Below are positions 25,405 through 33,305 of a DNA stretch of 64,000 nt, piece by piece. A program made the position numbers and the translations under genes. Under the pieces are notes generated by a model. It saw only the letters and a list, made by a program, of their open reading frames with translations. It was not told the origin of the DNA and searched no databases. Every line of letters begins with the position of its first letter. Position 1 is the stretch's first letter. This DNA is from Defluviimonas aquaemixtae. GTDB lineage: Bacteria > Pseudomonadota > Alphaproteobacteria > Rhodobacterales > Rhodobacteraceae. The DNA lies in contig NZ_OMOQ01000001.1 in NCBI RefSeq assembly GCF_900302475.1, positions 2,170,001 through 2,234,000 on the forward strand, written 5' to 3'.

Positions 25405-26271
25405 CTAGTCGATGCGGTAGGCCACCAACGTGTTGTCGAGCATCATCGGCACGATCAGCAGCGAGCGGTCGGGCAGATATTCCAGATCGGCGCTGCCCAT
25501 GTTGAGATCGAGTAGCAGGTCATGGCTTCCATCTGCCAAGATCCGGTACACGCCACCCGCAATCCAGTCCGACACCAACCAGCCGCCTTTGCCGTCCGGC
25601 TCCAACCCGTCGAGGTTGCCAACCGGCTCGCCTGAGCCAAGGTTCGCTACGGCTCCGGTTTCGGTATCAACCGTAAGAAGATGCCCGGCGATCTTGGTGG
25701 TGAAGTCGTCCTGCAGATCACGGCCCCAAGCGGCAATGATCAGCTTGTCGTCGAACACGTTGAGCCCATTGGGGTGTTGGAGCGCTTCCCCTTCTGCCAA
25801 CACGGCGAGCCCGTCGTCCGTGAGGACATGGATCCTTTCAGCTATCATGTCGGATACATAGACCCCCGTTGTTCCGACGATCGCCGTGTCGTTGAGAAAG
25901 ACTGCGCCTTCGACCGGCCATGTTTCGGCGATTTCTCCTGCTTCGATGTCGATGGCAACCAGTCGGTCGATATCGCTTACATAGAGCGTGGCACCGTCGC
26001 TGATTAGCCCTTTGGGCGCGTCAAGTCCTGTGACCCATTGCGCCTCCAACATTTCTCCGTCGGGGCTTACGCGAGATATGTAGCCGTTTCCGTCCTTTGC
26101 TGCAGGCTCGCCGGCAATGTTGGAGACGTAAAGCACGGCGCGAGCGTCGTCATAGTAGGCGCTTTCGGGCGTCTCCAGCCCATCGAGGGTCCAGACGGCC
26201 TCTTGCGCATAAGCGAGCGTCCCGCCGCTCAGCATCAATGCGGCCGTTGCAAAGTTGGTGAACATGTTCAT
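25405..26271 (-). CDS. Exported SMP-30/gluconolactonase-like beta-propeller protein
   Basis: 288 aa. A signal peptide (FTNFATAALMLSGGTLAYAQ) is followed by repeated blades: ETPESAYYDDARAVLYVSNIAGEP, GLDAPKGLISDGATLYVSDIDRLVAIDIEAGE, FLNDTAIVGTTGVYVSDMIAERI, HPNGLNVFDDKLIIAAWG, NLDGLEPDGKGGWLVSDW. The layout fits the SMP-30/NHL group. It is probably a periplasmic binding or lactonase-like protein; the typical calcium-site residues cannot be assigned by eye. GGGAGC 7 bases upstream supports ATG 26271 over 26265. Confidence 0.8.
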   Translation of the reverse strand: MNMFTNFATAALMLSGGTLAYAQEAVWTLDGLETPESAYYDDARAVLYVSNIAGEPAAKDGNGYISRVSPDGEMLEAQWVTGLDAPKGLISDGATLYVSDIDRLVAIDIEAGEIAETWPVEGAVFLNDTAIVGTTGVYVSDMIAERIHVLTDDGLAVLAEGEALQHPNGLNVFDDKLIIAAWGRDLQDDFTTKIAGHLLTVDTETGAVANLGSGEPVGNLDGLEPDGKGGWLVSDWIAGGVYRILADGSHDLLLDLNMGSADLEYLPDRSLLIVPMMLDNTLVAYRID

Positions 26272-26825
26272 GTAAATTGCTCCCAAGAAACCCAGGATCG
26301 AGCAGTTTCCAATCCGGTTTCCAGTGTAGCATGGAACGATGCTTTGCGCCGCGAGTTTCCAGTTCGACCTCGCCTGGGCCGGTATTTTCCTGGAGTTTGG
26401 GACAAGGAATCAAACTACCTAGGAACGTACCCTTGGTCCCTTTGATCTCTTGCGGCACCGACTTGCGCGAAGGGCTCAGAGTTGGTTTTTCACTAATCGA
26501 ATGCCGCCATAGAAATTGTGACCCTTAAAACTCCTCGGTTTCGTGTTTTCTCGCAGCGATGCCACACGGTCCCGCGCTCCACACCAGCCCCGGAACCAAG
26601 ATCTGGCAGATAACCCTTTGGCGCCACATTGAAATGAACAAGTCTTCGCCGCGCTTGACGGCCGAATTGGCTCATTGATCACGTAGGGCTCATAGGTTCC
26701 TGGCCCTTCCCGCCATACTACTGATCCTGCCGCACTCGTCCGCAAATTCCCGGCGAAGGGTTTCGCTCGTTGTTGTTTGCCGATACATGCGCCCCAGCGA
26801 ACAGTCCAATTCCCTGAGGTTTCCA
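26272..26825. other. Gene-poor region, possibly decayed sequence
   Basis: 554 bp between the SMP-30-like gene and the SulP gene. The minus strand reads open in two frames (26150-26458 and 26476-26850), giving peptides such as HNFYGGIRLVKNQL and HWKPDWKLLDPGFLG that look more protein-like than random, but no start signal, family or complete gene is recognised. Base composition is lower in GC than in flanking genes. It may be a remnant of a lost gene or mobile element. Confidence 0.35.
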
Positions 26826-28424
26826 ATGCCCCGCTCCGCGCTTGCGGCATTCGCCGCTGCCGTGTCGCCTGTCCATGCGCCGGCCTTCCCGCCTTCCTCC
26901 GCCGCCGCGAGGACGGAGATACTGTCGGGTCTCACGGTGGCGCTCGCCCTGGTTCCGGAGGCGGTGGCCTTCGCTTTCGTCGCAGGTGTGCATCCGTTGG
27001 TCGGGCTCTATGCCGCGTTCATCGTCGGGCTGATTACGGCGCTCATCGGCGGACGGCCGGGGATGATTTCCGGGGCCACCGGGGCATTGGCGGTGGTAAT
27101 GGTCAGCCTCGTCGCGGTGCATGGTGTCGAATACCTCTTCGCGGCCGTAGTCCTTATGGGACTGCTGCAAATTGCCGCCGGTCTTCTGAAGCTCGGCAAG
27201 TTCATTCGCCTCGTGCCGCATCCCGTGATGCTGGGTTTTGTCAACGGCCTCGCCATCGTCATCGGTCTCGCCCAACTCGAACAATTCCGCGTGCCAGACG
27301 ATCACGGCGGGCATGCCTGGATCACGGGATTGCCGCTCGCGACAATGCTCGCGCTTGTCGCCGCCACCATGGCGATCATATGGGTGATGCCGCGGCTCAC
27401 GAAGGCGATTCCCGCGCCGCTCGCCGGGATCGCGATCGTCACCGCCCTCGTGATCGGCTTCGGTATGGACGTGCCGCGGGTTGGCGATCTCGCCTCGATT
27501 CAGGGTGGGCTGCCCACGTTTCACGTGCCTTCCGTGCCTTTGACCCTCGAGACGCTGGAGATCATCATTCCCTATGCGGTGATCCTTGCCGCGATCGGCC
27601 TGATCGAGAGCCTATTGACGCTGAACCTCGTTGGCGAGATTACGGGCAGACGCGGCGGCGCCAGCCAGGAATGCGTGGCCCAGGGCGTGGCCAATACGGT
27701 AACCGGGTTCTTCGGCGGCATGGGCGGCTGCGCGATGATCGGCCAGTCGATGATCAATGTGACTTCGGGCGGACGCACTCGGCTTGCCGCCGTGGCCGCT
27801 TCGCTGTTTCTCTTGTCATTCATCCTCTTCGGCTCGGCGCCGATCGAGCAGATCCCGCTTGCGGCCCTTGTCGGCGTCATGTTCATGGTCGTTATCGGCA
27901 CATTCGCCTGGCAGACCTTCCGGGTCTTGCGCCTCGTACCTACGGTCGATGCGGTCGTCATAGTTCTGGTGACTGCGATCACAGTGGCGACGGATCTCGC
28001 CACCGCCGTCGTCGCCGGTGTCATCGTCTCGGCGCTGGCCTATGCTTGGCAGAACGCCAAGCGAATCCAGGCGCGGACAAGCTTCGGCCCGGACGGTGCC
28101 AAAGTCTATCAGATCGAAGGCCCACTGTTTTTCGGTTCGACAGACGGATTCGCCGAACTCTTCACACCGGAAACCGATCCCGATCGCGTCATCGTCGACT
28201 TTGCCGGAAGTCGGGTGGCGGACCAATCGGCGCTGGCCGCGATCGAGGCGCTCGCAGCGCGTTATGAAGCACAGCGCAAATCGCTCATCCTGCGTCATCT
28301 CAGCCGCGACTGCCACCGGCTTCTGAACCGCGCCGGACAGCTCATGATCGACAGTGACGACGACCCCGACTACGGCGTCGCGGTGGACTACGGCGTGAAG
28401 GCCGGTGCGTTTGGCGGAGCATAG
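26826..28424 (+). CDS. SulP-family anion transporter with C-terminal STAS domain
   Basis: About 532 aa. Residues 25-400 hold about 10-12 membrane helices with SulP signatures: GLTVALALVPEAVAFAFVAGVHPLVGLYAAFIVGLITALIGGRPGMISGATGALAVVM and IPYAVILAAIGLIESLLTLNLVGEITGRRGGASQECVAQGVANTVTGFFGGMGGCAMIGQSMIN. A STAS domain follows at about 425-515 (YQIEGPLFFGSTDGFAELF..VIVDFAGSRVADQSALAAIEALA). Substrates of the family include sulfate, bicarbonate and dicarboxylates; no choice is possible here. The start is uncertain: 26826 has GAGG before it, and 26787 is an in-frame alternative. Confidence 0.88.
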   Translation: MPRSALAAFAAAVSPVHAPAFPPSSAAARTEILSGLTVALALVPEAVAFAFVAGVHPLVGLYAAFIVGLITALIGGRPGMISGATGALAVVMVSLVAVHGVEYLFAAVVLMGLLQIAAGLLKLGKFIRLVPHPVMLGFVNGLAIVIGLAQLEQFRVPDDHGGHAWITGLPLATMLALVAATMAIIWVMPRLTKAIPAPLAGIAIVTALVIGFGMDVPRVGDLASIQGGLPTFHVPSVPLTLETLEIIIPYAVILAAIGLIESLLTLNLVGEITGRRGGASQECVAQGVANTVTGFFGGMGGCAMIGQSMINVTSGGRTRLAAVAASLFLLSFILFGSAPIEQIPLAALVGVMFMVVIGTFAWQTFRVLRLVPTVDAVVIVLVTAITVATDLATAVVAGVIVSALAYAWQNAKRIQARTSFGPDGAKVYQIEGPLFFGSTDGFAELFTPETDPDRVIVDFAGSRVADQSALAAIEALAARYEAQRKSLILRHLSRDCHRLLNRAGQLMIDSDDDPDYGVAVDYGVKAGAFGGA

Positions 28425-28880
28425 TGAGTCAGGACGCGACAGTCATCATCGCCGGCGCTTGTAGGTCGCCAAGTATGCCGCTTGAGACCGCGAGAATGAC
28501 CGCACCGCTGTCGTCGTAAGAACCCTGGCGCCGACGACAGACTTGATGGTCGCCGCTACAGCATGGAAAGCCTAACAAAGGCAGAAAAGGGCTGTTAGTG
28601 GCCCGCGTTGTTTCCGAGCCGTTGCCAACATTCAGTGGCGCGGTTTTTTGCGGTCTACGGCGTTCCGTGGCAGGCATCGAGCCGCAATTTGACGATTTGA
28701 CAGCAGTTCCTTTCGGCACTGGCGCTTGGCAATGCTTCAAAATCTCTCCGGCTCGAACGACAACGGGACGGAGTGCTGGGTCACACATTGGATGCGGCGC
28801 ATCCACATCTGGTTGCTTCTGTCCGATCGAGAAGTGATTATCCTCATGGAAAACGACGAATACGATCGGTTCTTCAGCTT
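28425..28880. other. Intergenic region before the rsbQ-like gene (no gene seen)
   Basis: 456 bp without a supported gene. Short ORFs exist on both strands but lack motifs and start signals. It must contain the promoter of the rsbQ-kinase operon; no clear sigma-70 or EcfG (GGAAC-N16-CGTT) site was found. Confidence 0.45.
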
Positions 28881-29684
28881 ATGATCTTGGCACGCAATAA
28901 CGTGAGGGACACGGGCGAAGTGGAACGTCGACCCTTGGTGTTCGTGCACGGCTTCGGCTGCGATCAGTCGATGTGGCGCGATGTCGTACAGAGCTTCACC
29001 CCGGATTTCAGGATCGTCACCTACGATTTGACGGGCATGGGAGGTTCTGATTTGTCGGAATACGAGCCCCGTCGCTATGCGAAACTTGACGCGCATGCCG
29101 AGGACCTCTTGGACATTTGCGCTCATCTCGACCTGAAGGATGCGATCATCGTAGGTCACTCGATTGGGGCAACGATCGCCGTCTTGGCGGCAAACATGGC
29201 TCCTGAACGCATGAAGCGGTTGATATTGGTGTCTCCGAGCCCGTCGTTTCTGGAAGACCCGGCGACCGGATACAATGGAGGATATTCCCGCGAGGATCTG
29301 GATGGTCTGGTTAAGTTTCTCGACGAAAATCACCTAGGATGGTCGCATCAGATGGCACCGACTATAGTCGGCCAGGATCCGGACGCTCCGGCCGCGATCG
29401 AGCTTACCCAGAGTTTCTGCAGGACCGATCCGCGAATTGCGCGGCATTTCGGCCATGTCACTTTCTTTGCCGACAGGCGAGCAGATTTCGAGCGCCTGGA
29501 GCGTCCCGCCCTAATTATACATTGTAACCAGGACGCATTGGTGCCGATGGATGTCGCCTGGTGGATGCGCGACCATATTCCAGAGTCGAAGCTTGAAATC
29601 CTTCAGGCCACGGGTCACTGCCCTCACATGACCGTGCCAACGGACGCCGTCTCCGCGATGCGCAACTTTCTCGAGGCGGCCTGA
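28881..29684 (+). CDS. RsbQ-like alpha/beta hydrolase (sensor partner)
   Basis: 267 aa, almost the length of Bacillus RsbQ (269). The catalytic triad falls at Ser94 (VGHSIGAT), Asp218 (CNQDALVP) and His246 (ATGHCPHM), matching RsbQ Ser96/Asp219/His247 in position and context. The start region is short and lacks a lid insertion, as in RsbQ and the plant KAI2/D14 receptors. RsbQ works with a PAS-domain protein to signal energy stress; here the next gene, overlapping by 1 base, encodes a PAS-PAS histidine kinase. A small-molecule-receptor role is an inference from this pairing. No strong Shine-Dalgarno precedes ATG 28881. Confidence 0.86.
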   Translation: MILARNNVRDTGEVERRPLVFVHGFGCDQSMWRDVVQSFTPDFRIVTYDLTGMGGSDLSEYEPRRYAKLDAHAEDLLDICAHLDLKDAIIVGHSIGATIAVLAANMAPERMKRLILVSPSPSFLEDPATGYNGGYSREDLDGLVKFLDENHLGWSHQMAPTIVGQDPDAPAAIELTQSFCRTDPRIARHFGHVTFFADRRADFERLERPALIIHCNQDALVPMDVAWWMRDHIPESKLEILQATGHCPHMTVPTDAVSAMRNFLEAA

Positions 29685-31033
29685 TGCAGGGCAGTGATGC
29701 CAGAAGCGATCTGTATCATTCTTCCGAACTGGTAGACGATGCCCCCTGCGGGATTGTCGTCACCGAACCGAACGGCCGTATTGCGTATGTGAACAAGACG
29801 TTGGCCCACTGGATGGGCTGGATATCGGGCAAGATCGAGACCGGGGTGATGTTCTCCGCCTGTCTGACGGTTCCAGGGCGGATCTACTACGAAACCCACA
29901 TTGCCCCAATGATGCGACTACAAGGTTTCGTACGCGAGATATCCTGCGAACTTAAGGTCGAGCGAGGACCACCTTTGCCCGTCCTTCTTAGTGGGATCGC
30001 GCGCCGCGATGCCATGGGAGAGATCGAAAGGTTCGACTTCACCATTTTTGATGCGAGCGAGCGACGGACCTATGAGGAGGAACTTCGCGAAGCGCGGAGG
30101 CAGGCCGACGAACTTGCCGCCATCGTGCGCAGCTCTCCCAACGCTATCCTGCGGGTGAATGCGCACGGCCGGATCGAACAATGCAACAAGGTCGCGGAAG
30201 GTCTCATCACTCATGCGCAATCTTCGCTGGAACGACCGGTCAGTGAGGCCATCCAACTGAAAGACCGGCCCGACTGGTTCAACGAGGCCGTACTGCAATC
30301 GGATGAAGAAGTTGTGTTCGAAGCGGCCGATCTCTCCGACCGTGAGTTTGAAGTCGTCATCAGCCCGATCCGCGAGCGCGATCCGCTCGCCGATTCGCGG
30401 GACTGGTCAATCGTTCTGCGTGACATCAGTGCGCAGAAGCAAGCCGAACGGCATCTCAAGGTCGTGGTCGCCGAGACGAAACATCGCCTGAAAAACACCA
30501 TTGCCGTGATCGCTGGCATTGCCAGGCAGACACTGCCTCACGATGCCGCCGAGATATTGACAAGAAGACTCGGCGCGCTGGCACACGCGCACGATTTGCT
30601 GACCAAGGCGAACTGGAGGAGCGCGAATCTGCGCGAGGTCCTGGACCACACCTCGGGCGAGGCGGGGGGCGCGGACCGCTTTCGGGTCACCGGTCCCGAG
30701 GTCCGTCTCTCTGCGCAGCAGGCAACCTCGCTTTCGATGGCACTTCACGAGCTGGTGACAAATGCACTCAAATACGGCGCACTGTCTGTTCCGGAGGGGT
30801 ATGTCACCGTCGATTACGATTGGGAGGGTGGCCCCTATGCCAGCAGTCTGCGTCTAGTCTGGCAGGAGAACGACGGACCTGCGGTGTCGCCGCCCGAACA
30901 CCGCGGCTTTGGCAGCAAGATGATCGAGATCGTCCTAAAGACCGACCTGTCGGCAGATATCGTGTTCGATTTCCGAAAAGAAGGGCTCTGGTGCGAAGTC
31001 AGCTTCGCTCCGGGAAAGCTCACAGGTGAGTGA
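29684..31033 (+). CDS. PAS-PAS HWE-family sensor histidine kinase
   Basis: 449 aa, soluble (no membrane helix). PAS1 is about 15-130 (SSELVDDAPCGIVVTEPNGRIAYVNKTLAHWMG) and PAS2 about 140-255 (ELAAIVRSSPNAILRVNAHGRIEQCNKVAEGLI). The phospho-acceptor block VVAETKHRLKNTIAVIAGIARQTL places His267. The ATPase domain has MALHELVTNALKYGALS and RLVWQENDGP, the WxE feature of HWE kinases, and HRGFGSKMIE. HWE/HisKA_2 kinases in alphaproteobacteria commonly feed the PhyR-NepR-EcfG stress response or single-domain regulators; none is adjacent. It is translationally linked to the RsbQ-like gene. Confidence 0.88.
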   Translation: MQGSDARSDLYHSSELVDDAPCGIVVTEPNGRIAYVNKTLAHWMGWISGKIETGVMFSACLTVPGRIYYETHIAPMMRLQGFVREISCELKVERGPPLPVLLSGIARRDAMGEIERFDFTIFDASERRTYEEELREARRQADELAAIVRSSPNAILRVNAHGRIEQCNKVAEGLITHAQSSLERPVSEAIQLKDRPDWFNEAVLQSDEEVVFEAADLSDREFEVVISPIRERDPLADSRDWSIVLRDISAQKQAERHLKVVVAETKHRLKNTIAVIAGIARQTLPHDAAEILTRRLGALAHAHDLLTKANWRSANLREVLDHTSGEAGGADRFRVTGPEVRLSAQQATSLSMALHELVTNALKYGALSVPEGYVTVDYDWEGGPYASSLRLVWQENDGPAVSPPEHRGFGSKMIEIVLKTDLSADIVFDFRKEGLWCEVSFAPGKLTGE

Positions 31034-31671
31034 GCAAAGGATCCGTGCAGACGTACCTAGCGGCTATGAGCTGCCGATCACTGTTTGGCAAGGAGTGCTG
31101 CCACCCATGCGCGTCATGGCGAAATCGCGGGCCGATTTCCTGAAACGGCACGAAGCGAGTGCGCTTCCTAACCGGAAACTGCCATCCCGGCATTGGGGGG
31201 CGTGACACGAGATTGCCTGAGGACGAAGGTGTCGCGTTCGTGCGTCGCCTGCTGCTTAGGGAAATTCGCTGCTGGGTGCGCGAGAGATAGGTCAAGTCGG
31301 CCGAGGCGGACGAAAGTCCGCGCTCCGACGAACTCGATCTTGCCCGCATCCCCTTGAATTGCGATCTGCGCAAGTACCTGTCCCTGCTATCCGACGCGGC
31401 GCCGAATGTTCCGTCACTGATCGACCATATCCGCGGCTTGCGCCGCGAACTTCGTGCGATAGCCGAAGCGATTGACCGCCGGCCGCCGGCGACAAGCAAA
31501 GCATTGATGGTCACGTTGACGGAGATCGCCAGAGATAGGCTCGCCAATACGAAGACGTGTCACCGATGCCTCGTTGCCCGGGGATCCGCTTCCGGAAATA
31601 AGACGAGATCCTTGCAGCACCTGCAAGGAACCCTTGCTTTCGGCAATGACCAAGGAAATCAGTCAGTTGGA
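31034..31671. other. Gene-poor region between the kinase and tRNA-His
   Basis: 638 bp with no intact gene. Its first part (31034-31190) shows nothing. The segment 31196-31600 reads like a coding frame interrupted by TAG (see the pseudogene entry). A short inverted repeat, GCACCTGCAAGG..CCTTGC, lies near 31617-31638 but is not a terminator. Confidence 0.4.
31196..31602 (+). pseudogene. Possible decayed protein-coding remnant
   Basis: One frame reads PEDEGVAFVRRLLLREIRCWVRER, then TAG at 31288, then SAEADESPRSDELDLARIPLNCDLRKYLSLLSDAAPNVPSLIDHIRGLRRELRAIAEAIDRRPP and onwards. The composition and helical periodicity resemble real protein, but there is no start signal, the frame is broken by the stop, and its open end runs antisense into tRNA-His. 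No family is recognised. It may be chance. Confidence 0.25.
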
Positions 31672-31748
31672 TGGTACCGACGCCCCGGCTCGAACGGGGG
31701 ACCCCCAGATCCACAATCTGGTGCTCTAACCAACTGAGCTACGTCGGC
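31672..31748 (-). tRNA. tRNA-His (GTG anticodon)
   Basis: 77 bases including encoded CCA. Acceptor GCCGACG pairs with CGTCGGT (G1-U72 wobble), D-stem GCTC/GAGC, anticodon stem CCAGA/TCTGG with loop TTGTGGA (anticodon GTG), T-stem CCCCG/CGGGG with loop TTCGAGC, then A73 and CCA. The base before G1 encodes no G-1, and position 73 is A rather than C. This is the altered tRNA-His type known from a branch of alphaproteobacteria. Confidence 0.95.
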
Positions 31749-31929
31749 ACTTAAGTGGGCATTTAGCCCCCTGTCCAAATGATTGCAAGTGCGTCGTCAG
31801 CCGGATACCTGTGCATCTGCGGGCTGGCGAGATGCTGCCGCGCGGAATTGCAGCGGGCAGCCGAACATGCGTCTTGTCTCGCGCGCCCGTATCACGCTAG
31901 CGAAAGCCAGTGAGCGGAGGATCGCCGAA

Positions 31930-32145
31930 ATGGGCATCGAAAAGGAAAGCGATATCGCAGCCAATCTGCAAATCGGTCCGACGACGCTTGGCATGGTGCG
32001 CATCTACGTCGAGGCCGAGGGGATCGAACTGCCGCTCGATTTCGACCCCGACGAGGCCGAGGAAATTGCCGAGGAGCTACGCGCTGCGGCCGAGGCCGCG
32101 CGTGGCATGGGCAAGAATGTCAGGGGTAAATCCCCGAAACGGTGA
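31930..32145 (+). CDS. Small conserved alphaproteobacterial protein (DUF6324-like)
   Basis: 71 aa acidic protein: MGIEKESDIAANLQIGPTTLGMVRIYVEAEG, then ELPLDFDPDEAEEIAEELRAAAEAARG. GGAGG before the ATG at 31930 supports this short start over the longer open frame. The function is unknown. Its 3' end overlaps the convergent mmcB gene by 26 bases. Confidence 0.65.
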   Translation: MGIEKESDIAANLQIGPTTLGMVRIYVEAEGIELPLDFDPDEAEEIAEELRAAAEAARGMGKNVRGKSPKR

Positions 32146-32572
32146 CGCCCGGATCGCGGAACGCCTGAAGCCTCAGCGCCGCGTGGCGCGCGAATTTTTG
32201 AAGCATCACCTTCCTTCGTGCCCCGGCAAGCGGCGAAGCGGGTCCCAGGCGCAGGATCTCCGCATCGTAGGCGTCGGCGAGCATGAGCCCCGTATTTTCG
32301 GGCAGAAGGCCAGCGGGAAAGTCCGCGTCGACTGCCCAGAAGAACCGGTCACCCCATTCGAGGTAGTTCCGCCACTTGCGATCGGAAACGTAATCCGTCC
32401 GGCTCGACTTGCATTCGACGATCCATATTTCACCCTTCGGTCCAAGTGCCATCACATCGAGCCTAAGGCCGGGCGCCGGCATCAGCTCCTCCACCGTTAC
32501 GAAGCCGTGCTGGAGAAGATGGCGGCACACACCACGCGCGAGAAGTTGGCCAGGCATCAGGTCATCGGGCAT
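32120..32572 (-). CDS. mmcB: MmcB-family DNA repair protein
   Basis: 150 aa PD-(D/E)XK nuclease-like domain: LLQHGFVTVEELMPAPGLRLDVMALGPKGEIWIVECKSSRTDYVSDRKWRNYLEWGDRFFWAVDADFP. The catalytic-type residues are Asp in RLDVMAL and Glu-x-Lys in VECKSS. MmcB affects mutagenic and mitomycin-damage repair in Caulobacter. The start at 32572 is fixed by homologous length and by a LexA box just upstream. It is convergent with the DUF6324-like gene. Confidence 0.88.
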   Translation of the reverse strand: MPDDLMPGQLLARGVCRHLLQHGFVTVEELMPAPGLRLDVMALGPKGEIWIVECKSSRTDYVSDRKWRNYLEWGDRFFWAVDADFPAGLLPENTGLMLADAYDAEILRLGPASPLAGARRKVMLQKFARHAALRLQAFRDPGVTVSGIYP

Positions 32573-32583
32573 GGTCAAAATAT

Positions 32584-32598
32584 GAACATAAAGTGAAC
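32584..32598 (-). promoter_or_regulatory. LexA (SOS) box upstream of mmcB
   Basis: On the minus strand the sequence is GTTCACTTTATGTTC, an exact match to the alphaproteobacterial LexA site GTTC-N7-GTTC. It lies 11 bases upstream of the mmcB ATG. SOS induction of mmcB is the inference. Confidence 0.8.
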
Positions 32599-32693
32599 AC
32601 CTGTCCAGCCCCAGCGCGGCCACGCCCATCCCAATCGCGCCTGTCTGAGGCTGTTAGCCACGCATTACAGCCGTGACGTGGAACACAGACCCC

Positions 32694-32722
32694 TTGTCGA
32701 GACGCCTGAGGCGTCCTATTTC
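32694..32722 (+). promoter_or_regulatory. Promoter of the 6S RNA gene with palindromic spacer
   Basis: TTGTCG (32694-32699) and TATTTC (32717-32722) are spaced by 17 bp and would start transcription near 32729, where the 6S terminal stem begins. The spacer is mostly a perfect-armed inverted repeat, GACGCC-TGA-GGCGTC (32701-32715), a candidate operator. Confidence 0.5.
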
Positions 32723-32727
32723 TGAGA

Positions 32728-32894
32728 TCGGCGGGTTCTGCGCTTCTCGTGCGGGGCCCTTTTCCAGTGGCCGATACTCTCTTCCGAGGGAGCTGGCTCT
32801 GCCGGGATCGTGGTCCCGGTACCCGGCGCCCACCTGGTTAAACCAGGCTCTCGGGAAAAACACGCCTCCACGGTCGCCGCGGTTCCCGCCACTT
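32728..32894 (+). ncRNA. ssrS: 6S RNA
   Basis: About 165 nt between mmcB and a small membrane-protein gene. The closing stem GGCGGG (32730-32735) pairs with CCCGCC (32885-32890). The 5' half contains GGCCGATACTCTCTTCCGAGGGAGCTGGC, similar in order to the E. coli 6S GCCGATATTTCATACC..GTGGCGC block, and the 3' half has CACCTGGTTAAACCAGG, corresponding to CACCUUGAACC..GGUUCAAGG. 6S RNA binds housekeeping RNA polymerase by mimicking an open promoter. Ends are approximate; identity rests on by-eye alignment. Confidence 0.7.
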
Positions 32895-32919
32895 CCCGAA
32901 GATTAGGACCTGATAGCGC

Positions 32920-33234
32920 TCAGCGGCGCGCCCTCACAGGTGAGGATATGCGGACCGGCGCGAGAACCGAGACCGAAGCCGGAAGGCGCGGACCCTTGGG
33001 GGGGTCTTCGTCCTTCTGTTCCATCCGCATTACCACGATCGAGAACTGAACACCCGCGAAGACGATGCCATTGAATACGAACAGCATCAGCGCGGCGATC
33101 CAGCCTTCGGGCGAGGTCGAAATGAGGTGCCAGAGATTGGCGACATTGAGCCACAGAAGCGATGCGACGAATACGCCGGATAGTGCGAAACCAATAAGCA
33201 CATTGCAGATGTAAAGACGGATGAGCGCGGGCAT
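32920..33234 (-). CDS. Small two-span membrane protein, unknown family
   Basis: 104 aa. Two hydrophobic helices (IRLYICNVLIGFALSGVFVASLLWL and WIAALMLFVFNGIVFAGVQFSIVV) are followed by a charged, Pro-rich tail. It lies in the same direction as the DUF1304 gene but 71 bases after it. The function is unknown. Confidence 0.65.
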   Translation of the reverse strand: MPALIRLYICNVLIGFALSGVFVASLLWLNVANLWHLISTSPEGWIAALMLFVFNGIVFAGVQFSIVVMRMEQKDEDPPKGPRLPASVSVLAPVRISSPVRARR

Positions 33235-33305
33235 GACAGGGCTCCCTTCACTTCCAATCTACTGCGAGTCTCTCGGCGCGCCGAGCGGCACGCTGTCGCA
33301 CCCCG

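Noticed and set aside
26333..26357. GGAAC-N16-AGTT on the + strand as an EcfG promoter
   Set aside because: The -10 lacks the C of CGTT and no plus-strand gene begins downstream within reach.
28846..28884. Thirteen-codon leader ORF whose stop overlaps the rsbQ-like ATG
   Set aside because: It has no ribosome-binding site and lies within the same stretch as the longer open frame; the overlap could be chance.
31020..31547. Minus-strand ORF of 175 codons after the kinase
   Set aside because: Ser/Arg-rich shadow translation with no motif and no start signal, overlapping the kinase 3' end.
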